Shown: in pieces, positions 22,024 to 32,100 of the stretch
Numbering within the stretch: position 1 is the first letter of the stretch
How the letters are laid out: every line of letters starts with the position of its first letter
Assembly: GCF_023091745.1 (NCBI RefSeq)
Contig: NC_068913.1
Span: forward strand, 10,682,001-10,746,000
Direction: 5' to 3'
DNA from: Budorcas taxicolor
Lineage: Eukaryota; Chordata; Mammalia; Artiodactyla; Bovidae
DNA: 64,000 nt
Position numbers and translations under genes: made by a program
Notes under the pieces: generated by a model
Told to the model about the DNA's origin: nothing
The model's input: the letters and a program-made list of their open reading frames with translations, nothing else
Database searches by the model: none

Positions 22024-22027
<4 letters not shown>
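21757..22027 (-). mobile_element. Bov-A2 SINE dimer, antisense
   Basis: Two antisense monomers (about 21770-21890 and 21915-22027) joined by the gtgaaagtgaaaagtgaaagtga linker, each with tcagt.rtgtccgactct and aagarcactggrgtggg motifs. It starts with a tgctgctgctaag tail. Confidence 0.93.

Positions 22028-22028
<1 letters not shown>

Positions 22029-22066
<38 letters not shown>
22029..22066 (+). repeat. (AT)19 microsatellite
   Basis: Nineteen uninterrupted AT units; likely length-polymorphic. Confidence 0.92.
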
Positions 22067-22068
<2 letters not shown>

Positions 22069-22379
22069 CCTACTAAGTCCATGTTGAAATAGTTTTAATA
22101 CAATGGAGGGCCACAGAAATGTCAGGCAAAATATAACTGCCCAAATTACAAGGTAATTGGTAAATGTTTGAATGGCAGCCCAAGGTTGGATTTTAAAAAG
22201 ACGGGAAGGTACTTCCCCAGAGAAATCCAAACTGTGAAGCAAAGATATATTTTGGAATTCCATCCGCTTGGAATTCATTTATTCAGTATGTTGACTGCCC
22301 ATGGTTGCCTGGCAGAGATCAGGCAATGGAGGTAAGGGGGTGTTGTGAATCTACCAGGAGTAGATTGGTGAAGACAGTT

Positions 22380-22800
22380 AGTGTCCTAGTTATCTATTAA
22401 TACTTAACAGACCATCTCAAACTTAGGAGCTTACAACAGTAATCCTATTACCTCTTACAATGGCCCCAGTGGGTTAACCGGGTTCTTCTCTCAGAGTCTT
22501 GCATGTGGTAGAGAAAGTGGCACAAGCTGAATAATTTGAGATGACTCTACTCATCTCAAGCATTGGCAGGGTTGCCTGGAAGGCTGATGTCTTTCTGTAT
22601 TAATATGTCTCACTTTGGGGCTAGCTTGGGCTTCTTTAAATAGGCCTCTTAAATCTAAATCTCGAGTGGGAAAGCAAAAGTAGCCAGATGTTCCAAAGGC
22701 TTAGACCCAGACCAGCACAGTGTCAATGATGTCTTGTTCTATTGGTTGAAGTGGATCACAGGGTCAGCCAGATTCAAAAGTCAGGGGCTATACAAAGTTG
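22380..22800. repeat. Ancient dispersed-repeat relic, family uncertain
   Basis: tagttatctattaatacttaacag ... gggttaaccgggttcttc ... ttctattggttgaag resembles an old mammalian transposon pattern (tagttatctattgctgcgtaac...), but I cannot name the family. No coding content. Confidence 0.35.
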
Positions 22801-22960
22801 CAATTTCTGGGATATGTGACTCACTGGGGGGTGTCTCTGGAGCCTGCTTATCATAAATAGCCAAGGTAATCGCATTAGAGACAAAAGACAGGGGAAGTGA
22901 GCTCTGAGCTAAGGCAGACGAAAAGAGTTCATTCATAGATAGATTAAAGCATATTAACTG

Positions 22961-23141
22961 TAAGAATCTGCCTGCAGTGCAGGAGATGCGAGTTTGATCC
23001 CTGGGTTGGGAAGATCCCCTGGAGGAGGAAGTGGCAACCCACTCCAGTAGTCTTGGCTGGAGAATCCCATGGACAGAGGAGCCTGGTGGGCTACAGTCCA
23101 TGGGGTCGCAAAGAGTTAGACACAACTGAGCATGCACACAA
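22961..23141 (+). mobile_element. Bov-tA SINE
   Basis: Head aagaatctgcctgcagtgcaggag with near-consensus box B (gtttgatccc), body ggcaacccactccagtagtcttggctgg, tail tcgcaaagagttagacacaac. Box A part missing. Confidence 0.93.
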
Positions 23142-24000
23142 GCATCAGTTACCCCCAAAGCATAGAGAGTTATACTAATGCTTGAATAGGGATATTTTTA
23201 AATCCTGAAAGATATACCGCATGACAAAGAAATGGATGAGAGTGATCTTGGGTTTCTAATTATGTTGCACTGGAAGAGAAGGAGGACCTTACTCATTTGG
23301 AAGGGGTAGAAGTCAGAGGAGAGAGCGACACTTTGATGCAGAGTAACTCTGGGAGGGTGAGACTGTGGAATTCGTACTGAATGCCCTTTTTTTCCCTGGG
23401 GTAGTTAGGAAAGTGAGTGTTTACTCGGGATTGAGAAGAGCAGTTAAGTGTGGCATATGCTGCGGAAAATGGGAAATGGTTCCCAATGAAGCACTTGGTA
23501 TGCTGAGAAGCCCTGAGCCCAACTGATGCTGACCCATAACTGTGTCGCGTGGCCCATTAGCAGAACTGTATGGCTTCCTTCTGCAGCGACAGAAGCAGAA
23601 ATCAGTAGCTGGGTCTTCATGAAAGAACAGATTGTGAGTGTTGGAGGTATGTTCCTGTTACTTTCTTCAGAGAAGACTGCAGGGAGACAGCTTGAGGATC
23701 TTGAAAGCATCATCATTTTTTTTTGGGGGGGGGGAGCATTTTCTCTTTCACCTTCCATCCCTCTGCTACTTCCCCGAGGAGCATTCTTGCCTGGTACAGC
23801 TTCCTCCCCTTCAAAATAAACTCTACACACAAGATATGGCCTCTGGGACTCATTCTAGTTGAGTTCAAGATGGAAAGGATACTTCATGATTTATTTATTT
23901 CTGCAGTTTTTCCATACCAGTAACTTTAAAAGTTTAAAAACTAATTTATGTAAGTAATACATATTCACTATAGAAAATTAGAAAATACAGATGAGCAAAT
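23142..24000. other. Unassigned sequence with T9G10 run
   Basis: Contains T9 then G10 at 23716-23734. Frames at 23444-23923 are up to 128 codons on the minus strand and 97 on the plus, overlapping and without domain similarity; judged chance. Confidence 0.4.
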
Positions 24001-24354
24001 GACTCCTGAGAGTCTCTTGGACAGCAAGGAGATCAAACCAATCAATCCTAAAGGAAATCAACTCTGAATATTCATTGGAAGGACTGATGCTAAAGCTGCA
24101 GCTGCAATACTTTGGCCACCTGATGTGAAGAGCTGAGTCGTTGGAAAAGACCCTGATGCTGGGAAAGACTGAAGGCAGGAGGAGATGGGGGCAACAGAGG
24201 ATGAGATGGCTGGATGGCATCACTGATTCAATGGACATGAGTTTGAGCAAACAGCTGAGATGGTGATGGACAGGGAAGCCTCGTGTGCTGGGGTCGCATG
24301 AGTCTGTGTGTTGCAAAGAGTCAGATGACACGACTTAGCGGCTGAACAACAACA
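24001..24354 (+). mobile_element. Older BovB 3' end
   Basis: ctgagagtctcttggacagcaagg through ggccacctgatgtgaagagctgagtcg to tgacacgacttagcggctgaacaac. Encodes the EYSLEGL-type residues of the older subfamily, with several indels. 5' truncated. Confidence 0.88.
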
Positions 24355-24535
24355 AGACGAGCAAAAGAAAAGAAAACTGAAAATCACCTTTTTTCCCAGA
24401 AATAACTGTGTCAATAACTTGACACTGACTGCAGCTTTTGTCTTACATGTATATAACAAGTTGTCTTAAGTAAGTGGTAGGTAGTGATCATATTCAGAAC
24501 TAGCTACATAATTTGGAGGGCTCAGTGTAAAATTT

Positions 24536-24755
24536 GGCTTCCCAGATGGTGATAGTGGTAAAGAACCCACCCGCCAATGGAGACGTAAGAGACACGGGTT
24601 CGATCCCTGGGCTGGGAAGATCCCCTGAAGGAGGGCATAGCAACCCACTCCAGTATTCTTGCCTAGAGAATCCCATGGACAGAGGAGCCTGGCAGGCTAT
24701 AGCCCATAGGGTTGCAAAGAGCTGGACACACCTGAAGTGACTTAGCACGCACACA
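24536..24755 (+). mobile_element. Bov-tA SINE with intact box B
   Basis: Head ggcttcccagatggtgatagtgg, box B ggttcgatcc at 24597-24606, body caacccactccagtattcttgcc, tail gcaaagagctggacacacctgaag. Confidence 0.93.
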
Positions 24756-25450
24756 GTGTCAGATTAAAATATAGGTCTCCTGCTTCAAATATTAAGAATT
24801 TGGAGATGTTGACAGAAGACCATTAAATCAATTGTGGGTCCTTCAAAGTGTGGGGCCCCGTACAGCTGTACAGGTTGCAGGCCCGCGTACTCAGCCCTGC
24901 TTCTCCCTTCTTCTCAAGCATAAACAACTTACTGGCTGCAGGACTTCCTCCTCCCTTCCCTTCTCCTGGCTTTCAGGGAAGCTCTGGGGCTGCCAGAGTG
25001 TTTGCAGCTACAGACGTGTTTAGCCCAGCCCAGGGACCCAGGTTTCATCCTCAGCAACATGTAAAACAAGTAGTTTGTTTCACAGTATTTTCCGTTTTCT
25101 CCTTTCAGTTCACGCCACCCTCCCTTCAGCCCCATCTCCAAGGGCACCAGGCCCTCCTACAACTCCCTAGGGGCTCAGGGCCCTGAAGCCAGCCAGCCCA
25201 GCAGACAGAACAGTCAGCCACAGAAGATTTTGACCCCTCAAACCTAACGGAATTGGCCTTGCTAGGTTTCAGGCATGTCTACAAACTGTCACCCATTTTT
25301 CCTCTCCCCGTTTCTACCTTTTGGCACAGGAATGCTTGTCATATGTGTGTCCCATTGTTGTATTTTGGGAGCAGATAACTTGCTTTCTAGGTTTCACAGG
25401 TCCGGAGATGGAGAGAAAGTTTGCTTGAGGATGGACTGTGCCCAGAGTCT
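24756..25450. other. Unassigned sequence, no gene seen
   Basis: The frame at 24848-25186 (112 codons) has no recognised domain. No repeat seen. Confidence 0.4.
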
Positions 25451-25463
25451 CACCCTTGCCTGA

Positions 25464-25663
25464 AAGTGTGAAAGTGAAAGTCGCTCAGTTGTGTCCAACT
25501 CTTTGCGACCCCGTGGACTATACAGTCCATGGAATTCTCCAGGCCAGAATACTGGAGTGGGTAGCCTTTCCCTTCTCCAAGGGATCTTCCCAACCCAGGA
25601 ATTGAACCAGGGTCTCCTGCATTGCAGGCAGATTCTTTATCAACTGAGCTATCAGGGAAACCC
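25464..25663 (-). mobile_element. Bov-tA SINE, antisense
   Basis: Tail (gtcgctcagttgtgtccaactctttgcg), body (agaatactggagtgggtagcc), head (tcctgcattgcaggcagattctttatc). TSDs cacccttgcctga (25451-25463) and cacccatacctga (25664-25676) match at 11 of 13 positions. Confidence 0.93.
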
Positions 25664-25809
25664 CACCCATACCTGATTTAAAATAATTTAAGAGCCGAGA
25701 TTTGGGATCTTGGGAGTCAGTTATATTTAGATGAGATTTTAGACTTAGAATTGCTGCTGGAATAGGTTGAGACTCTTAAGGATCTGAGAGGAGGTGAATG
25801 TGTGGGTAT

Positions 25810-26200
25810 ACTGTACTGAGCTGAAATGTGTCTCCCCAAAAGATACAGTCAAGACTTAACCCCTGGTACTTGTGAATGTGACCTTATTTGGAAACAGGGT
25901 CTTTGCAGACATAATCAAGTTAAGAGGAGATCATACCAGCTTAGGGTGGATCCCATCCAATGACTGGTATCCTTATAACAGGAGGGAGACATGGACGTAG
26001 GAAACATATGAAGACATCCATGGAGGCAGATATTAAAGTGATGCGGCCGCAAGCCAAGGAACACCAACACTAGCTGGCATTCTCAAGAAGCTGGAAGAGA
26101 GGTATGGAAAAATTCTTTTAGGGCTTCTAGAAGGAACCAACCCTTGTCAACACTGTGAATCCAGAATTCTAGCCTTTAGAACAGTGAAAAAATAGACAAG
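25810..26200 (+). mobile_element. MLT1-like MaLR LTR relic
   Basis: gtgtctccccaaaagatacag, gaatgtgaccttatttggaaacagggtctttgcag, atccttataacaggaggg, gcaagccaaggaacacc and agaaggaaccaaccctt follow the mammalian MaLR (ERVL-type) LTR pattern. It is a solitary, diverged LTR; no internal retroviral genes flank it. It contains a NotI site at 26043-26050. Confidence 0.6.
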
Positions 26201-26358
26201 ATTTTAATCACCACTTATGATCATTTGAAAATGATTACTATAGCTAAGCATGAAAAAGGGACTTTAGGGGAGGAAGAATATTGGTAGGGAGACAAGTCAT
26301 TCCCCTGTGACTTACTCACTGGTCCATGAGAGGAGATGCTGGTGGCTTAGACAGGGTT

Positions 26359-26552
26359 AGGGACTTCCCTTCTGGCTCAGATGGTAAAGAATCTGCCTGC
26401 AATGTGGGAGAACCAGGTTTGATCCCTGGATTGGGAAGATCCCCTGGATGGCTACCCACTCCAGTATTCTTGCCTGGAGAATCCCATGAACAGAGGAGGC
26501 TGGCGGGCTATAGTCCATGGGGTCACAAAGGGTTGGACATGACTGAAGCGAC

Positions 26553-26554
<2 letters not shown>
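26359..26554 (+). mobile_element. Bov-tA SINE
   Basis: Head gacttcccttctggctcagatggtaaagaatctgcc, body gctacccactccagtattcttgcctgg with a roughly 12-base deletion before it, tail acaaagggttggacatgactgaagcgac running into an (AC)n tail. Confidence 0.93.

Positions 26555-26594
<40 letters not shown>
26555..26594 (+). repeat. (AC)20 microsatellite
   Basis: Twenty uninterrupted AC units growing from the CA-rich tail of the Bov-tA. Likely length-polymorphic and usable as a marker. Confidence 0.93.
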
Positions 26595-26597
<3 letters not shown>

Positions 26598-27839
26598 AAG
26601 CATGACATTACAATAGTATTAATATTTCTTAAGCAAAATGCTCTTAAAATTCAGTTAATTCTTTTTAAAACAATAAGCCCAAGGTAAGTTGTTCCTCTGC
26701 TTTGCCTCCTCACCTGGACTCTCTCCCCTGACACTGCATCACTCCCACAGCTCAGGGAAGCAGCCGGCATCCCTGGGTAACCGCCTCCTGGTAAAGCCCG
26801 TTCTCTCATCAGATGCAGACCTCCGAAGCTGCAGAGTCAGGGCTCATCTGCCCACAGCTGGCTGGCACTTCACACCCCAGATCCTCAGGCTGCCTTCTTG
26901 GGGCTTCCAGCCTTTCCCCTCCCAGGAAGAGGGGCTGGCTCTTGTTTCTGAGGCACTGATGGAGAGGAAGAGCAGGGCGAGGTGGGGAGTATTGTTAGCT
27001 TCACCTTATTAATAAAATAGGGTCAATGATTTATTCATAGCTGGGACAATGGCGCTGTGCTCTGGGGAGCGGCATGGAACTGCCGCATTACAGAAGGGCA
27101 GCTGCCGGGGAAGAGAGGTGAGCTCTGAGGACTGGTCCCAGGCTGTTTCCGCGAGGCAGAAAGCAGGTTTCTCTGGCCAAGTGTGAGCTTGGAGGCAATT
27201 ACTTGTATACTGTGGCTGTTGTGGGATGAATGCTGGCGACAGAGGTCCCTGGGAAGATGCCCCCACCCCCCACTTCTCCGTTTCTCTTCTAATGAGTGCT
27301 CGTTCACCTTCTTGCTTTAGTCTTTTCCCCTCCTCAGTACCTGCAAGATGCCGGAGTTTGTAATTCAAGATGTGTTATCTGGGGAATATCAGTAGAACAC
27401 ACATCTGAACGTGATCCCCATCAAAGGGACCTCATCCTAGGAAGCAGAAGAGAGAAATGGTATTTGGGCTTTTCTGGTGCCAGTCTAAGCACACACGATT
27501 TTTAAAGATTAAATCCTTTAAAATCACCTCTCTTTCTTGCCAAATGGACTGTAGAATTTTTTTTAAATAAATAATTAGGAAAGTGGTTTAATCTACTGTG
27601 GGATCCTGATAAATAACTGGGAGAGAGAATTTTTTCTTAATGCCAATTACCACCACTTGTTAAGAACAGGATTGATTTCTGTTAGATGATCAGATGGTTG
27701 GTGTGGTTCAGAGGACAAGGTGAGGCAGGATTTGACAATCTCCAAGAAAACAAAAGAAAGAGCACTCATTTTCCACCAAACCAAATAAGCCTTAGCTGGA
27801 ATGGGCAAAAGTCAGATTTATTTTCTATTGTTGCTATTT
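26595..27839. other. Unassigned sequence, no gene confirmed
   Basis: A GC-richer stretch (26.7-27.3 kb) has frames of 107 (plus, 26689-27012) and 119 codons (minus, 27009-27368), overlapping other frames and without recognised domains. No repeat assigned. Confidence 0.4.
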
Positions 27840-28030
27840 GGGCTTCCCCAGTGGCTCAGAAGTAAGGAATCTGCCCGCAACACAGGAGCCACAAAAGATG
27901 CGGGTTCGATCCCTGGGTCCGGAAGATCCCCCTGGAGGAGGGCATGGCAATCCACTCCATGGACAGAGGAGCCTGACAGGCTACAGTTACGGGATCGCAG
28001 AGTCGGACATGACTGAGCATGCACGCACGC
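27840..28030 (+). mobile_element. Bov-tA SINE with intact box B
   Basis: Head ggcttccccagtggctcagaag, box B ggttcgatcc at 27903-27912, body with internal deletion (gcaatccactccatggacag), tail gcagagtcggacatgactgagc followed by a short gcacgcacgca run. Confidence 0.93.
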
Positions 28031-29897
28031 ATTGCTGTTTTGGCTGCGCTGCCCTCCATCTGAGCCTCCACGGCCTCCCCCGAGACCTCAGGAGATTTAG
28101 ATCAAATGTCAAAGAGGAGAGCTGGATATTTTTCTCCTTTGGTGCTTGGCTAGAGGGAGAAGTCAAGGCCATAGGAGGTACTGAAGAGATCTCCCTGTTG
28201 GTGTGTATGCTTCCATCCAGCAAGCCTTCCAGGGAGACTCCCCACCCCCTCTGCTCAGCTTCCTAGAGAAGAGATCAAATGTTTCAAAGCATTTCCACCT
28301 TCACTAATTTTTAATGCCTCTACCAGACTGAGACTTGCCCACTGGAAAAAAAAAAAAATTCCATGCTCGTTGAAACAGTCAAAAATAAAAGTGATCTTCT
28401 AACAGTAGCACATTTAACTTCCTCCATGACTACCAGCAGGAGCCAAGGCAGATAGCTTTGGCTCAGTATATTAAGCCTTAATAGTGTCCTGGGGAAATGA
28501 TCACACTGGAAATCAGAATATGTTTCGACCTAATTCACAAAATTCAGAGTCTCCTTCCAGAAGAATTGAAGAAGCTCTTACCCGGATCCTTTCCTGTAAA
28601 TTCTCCAGTTCCTGACAACACCCTGCCCATCCTTTTCCTCTGCTCCCTTGCCAAGTTTCCCCCCAAAAGCCACCCACGAGGGTCCATGTGGGAGCTCAGA
28701 GACTGTAACCCCACAATCTAGTTTCCCAGGCCATCAGAAGATAACACTGCCTATCAGCCAAAAAATAAAGCTTCTTGACTACAGTTGCAATAATTACAGC
28801 TAATTACACACTCCATGCTTCCTGCAAAAGATATATATTTTAAGCTGCTGGGCTGACTTTCTCCCTTGGCTGTATTTAAAGGTTAGTTTCTGACCTGCTT
28901 CCTGGTTTAATGGAATAGTTTAAATATTACAAATCATTACTTGATTCTGATAAATTATGGCTCCCCTGACACCTCACAAAATCCTTATCATGCCAGAGGA
29001 AATAGTTGGAAGGAAGAGTGCCGTCTCCATGATAATAAACAGAATAACAAACCAGAGGGTTGCAGATCTGGGGGTCCCCGGCTTCTTGGGTGGTTGAAAG
29101 TGTTTGGCCCTGGCCTCACACTCGCCCCAGCACCTGAGGCCTGTGGCTAAAGCAGCGTGAACTTCACTCCCCCACCTCGCAGGACTGTTCACTTGGCCTA
29201 ATTGTCAGCTCCTGCTAAGAACATGTAACATCTCATTTTCCCAGAGACTGTGGCAATGTTGAGCTTTGCTTGTAGCTGAGAACAGGTGTGTGGAGTTTCC
29301 GCCCTTGATAGGCAAGTGCTGGGGATCGCCTAAACCCCTCCAGAGGATGTTGTTTAGGAGAAATGAATCCCAGTTTCTAGTTCCAGTGGTGACCTGGAGT
29401 CAGTCTCTGTGTGTAACGGTATGTGGGTGGAGGGCCTCATCCACCTTATCTGTTTACAGTATATTGCCAATCTTATTAAATAGAAGACAGTAACCAACAC
29501 ACACATATGCAACCACAAAAGTGATATTCAAGGCATCAAGAAAAGGGCACGTGAAAAGCCCTTCTCCACTCCCCGGGAACTGGAGGGAAGAGATTCAGGT
29601 CTCTTGATATCAGCAAAGCAGAGAGAAGCAAGACAAGACTGTGGGGAGGTCTGCCTTGACAGCTAAGTCCTGAAATTCCCTGTCTCTAGCTGTTGGACTA
29701 AGACATCCATGTGGAAAGTGAAAAACCCAACCACTTGTACAGATGATTTGTTTTATGTGGTCCCAAATGTCCTGATTTCCCCTTCAGCAACTAGAGGATT
29801 TGAAAACGAAGTAACCACTGAAGGATCAACTATGGGATCAGATCTCGCACTATATGAAATTTTCTTGCAGAATACTGAACTCTAAATAATAGGACTT
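28031..29897. other. Unassigned sequence with conserved-looking core
   Basis: No ruminant SINE or LINE across almost 1.9 kb, the longest such gap in this part. The section 28740-28960 has repeated homeodomain cores (ataattacagctaattacacac) and a TATA-like run. Open frames are at most 75 codons. Confidence 0.35.
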
Positions 29898-29908
29898 TTG
29901 CAGTACTT

Positions 29909-30992
29909 CAGTTCAGTTCAGTTCAGTCGCTCAATCGTGTCCGACTCTTTGTGACCCCATGAATCGCAGCACACCAGGCCTCCCTGTCCATCACCAACTC
30001 CCGGAGTTCACTCAGACTCACGTCCATCGAGTCAGTGATGCCATCCAGCCATCTCATCCTCTGTCGTCCCCTTCTCCTCCTGCCCCCAATCCCTCCCAGC
30101 ATCAGAGTATTTTCCAATGAGTCAACTCTTCTCATGAGGTGGCCAAAGTACTGGAGTTTCAGCTTTAGCATCATTTCTTCCAAAGAAATCCCAGGGCTGA
30201 TCTCCTTCAGAATGGACTGGTTGGATCTCCTTGCAGTCCCAGGGACTCTCAAGAGTCTTCTCCAACACCACAGTTCAAAAGCATCAGTTCTTCGGTGCTC
30301 AGCCTTCTTCACAGTCCAACTCTCACATCCATACATGACCACAGGAAAAACCATAGCCTTGACCGGACAGACCTTAGTTGGCAAAGTAATGTCTCTGCTT
30401 TTGAATATACTATCTAGGTTGGTCATAACTTTTCTTCCAGGGAGTAAACGTCTTTTAATTTCATGGCTGCAATCACCATCTGCAGTGATTTTGGAGCCCC
30501 CCAAAATAAAGTCTGACACTGTTTCCACTGTTTCCCCATCTATTTCCCATGAAGTGATGGGACCGACCGGATGCCATGATCTTTGTTTTCTGAATGTTGA
30601 GCTTTAAGCCAACTTTTTCACTCTCCTCTTTCACTTTCATCAAGAGGCTTTTTAGTTCCCCTTCACCTTCTGCCATAAGGGTGGTGTCATCTGCATATCT
30701 GAGGTTATTGATATTTCTCCTGGCAATCTTGATTCCAGCTTGTGCTTCTTCCAGTCCAGCATTTCTCATGATGTACTCTGCATAGAAGTTAAATAAGCAG
30801 GGTGACAATATACAACCTTGACGTACTCCTTTTCCTATTTGGAACCAGTCTGTTGTTCCATGTCCAGTTCTAACTGCTGCTTCCTGACCTGCATACAGAT
30901 TTCTCAAGAGGCAGGTCAGGTGGTCTGGTATTCCCATCTCTTTCAGAATTTTCCACAGTTGATTGTGATCCACACAGTCAAAGCCTTTGGCA
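29909..30992 (-). mobile_element. BovB LINE 3' part, perfect 11-bp TSD
   Basis: Antisense BovB 5' truncated inside the RT domain (just before the DHNQLW motif). ttgcagtactt occurs at 29898-29908 and 30993-31003, an exact TSD that defines the 1,084-base insertion. Same ISPGISLEEMM subfamily and same GGTC duplication (30561-30568) as the copy at 14.9 kb. Confidence 0.96.
29923..30973 (-). pseudogene. BovB EN-RT C-terminal fragment, frameshifted
   Basis: Frames 30473-30973 (166 codons) and 29923-30528 (201 codons) together encode the RT C-terminal half: GVRQGCILSPCLFN, then YADDT, then the conserved C-terminal block ending DREAWCAAIHGVTKSRTR. They overlap by 56 bases at the GGTC duplication, exactly as in the 14.9-17.9 kb copy. 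Both halves are otherwise open. The endonuclease and RT motif A are missing. Confidence 0.9.
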
Positions 30993-31003
30993 TTGCAGTA
31001 CTT

Positions 31004-31431
31004 GATAACCCATAATTATTTTTTACAAAGGATGAGCCTTGTGAATGTATGGGTTTAAGCTGCTGTGTTGATAAGACTCAAAGGTCTACCCTATTACATG
31101 ACCTGTTAAAAAAATCTCTTACACTGCTGTGTGTAGGTATTTGCACCTTAGAAACAGATTTGGTTTTTCCTCAGGAGGTTCCCCCATTAAAATCCAAAGT
31201 CCTTGGTTCACCTTGGGAGGGGAAATCTAACATAATGGTTAAGGCAAGAGCCTTAGTGAAACAGATGCACTATCTGTGCCTTGCAGAGAGGAGAGGATAA
31301 ATGTAGAAATGTCCACCAGGGGCTGAAAGAGCTCCAAAGCAAGACCGAGCACCTTTGCAACATGCAGTGTCAGGATCAGTTCTCTTAAAGGCCATCAGCA
31401 AAAAGGAGACGTGACCTCCCACTGGACAGTT
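31004..31431. other. Unassigned spacer
   Basis: Contains an 83-codon plus frame (31049-31300) without similarity. Nothing else seen. Confidence 0.4.
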
Positions 31432-32100
31432 ATTGTTGCTGTTGTTGTCTGGTCGCTAAGTCGCGTCTGACTCTTTGTGACCCCATGGACTGCAGCTTCC
31501 CTGCCCTTCACTATCTCCCGGAGCTGCCTCAGACTCATGTCCATTGAGTCAGTGATGCTATTTAGCCATCTCATCTTCTGCCGCCTTCTTCTCCTTTTGA
31601 CTTCAGTTTTTCTCAGCATCAGGGTCTTTTCCAATGAGTTAGCTCTTCGCATCAGGTGGCCAAAGTATTGGAGCTTCAGCACCAGTCCTCCCAGTGAATA
31701 TTCAGGCTTGATTTCCTTTAGGATTGACTGGTTTGATCTCTTCGTAGTCCAACGGACTCTCAAGAGTCTTCTGCAACTCCACATTTTGAGAGCATCAGTT
31801 CTTCAGCACTCAACCTTCTTTATTGTCCAAGTCTCACATCCATATATGACTACTGGAAAAACAATAGCTTTGACCTACATGAACCTTTGTTGGCAAAATG
31901 ATGTCTATGCTTTTCAATATGCTATCTAGGGTTGTCATAGCTTTTCTTCCAAGGAGCAAACTTCTTTTAATTTCATGGCTTCAGTCACCATCCACAGTGA
32001 TTTTGGAGCCCAAGATAATAAAATCTGTCACTGCTTTCACTTTTTCACCTTCTATTTGCTGTGAAGAGATAGGACCAGATGCCATGATCTTAGTTTTTTT
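31432..32100 (-). mobile_element. Older BovB 3' part, antisense
   Basis: gttgttgtctggtcgctaagtcg at left, then the BovB C-terminal region to gccatgatcttag. Encodes PEYSLGGL-type residues (older subfamily) and has the undisrupted 'agataggaccagatgcc' version without the GGTC duplication. Broken by several indels. Confidence 0.9.

Noticed and set aside
24536..24620. tRNA-like sequence with box A and box B
   Set aside because: It is the tRNA-derived head of a Bov-tA SINE; no cloverleaf tRNA gene follows.
26043..26050. NotI site as a CpG-island marker (also near 5361)
   Set aside because: Each lies inside an old repeat, and the surrounding sequence is not CpG-rich.
25810..26200. LTR as part of an endogenous retrovirus provirus
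   Set aside because: No gag, pol or env remains nearby; it is a solitary old LTR-like fragment.
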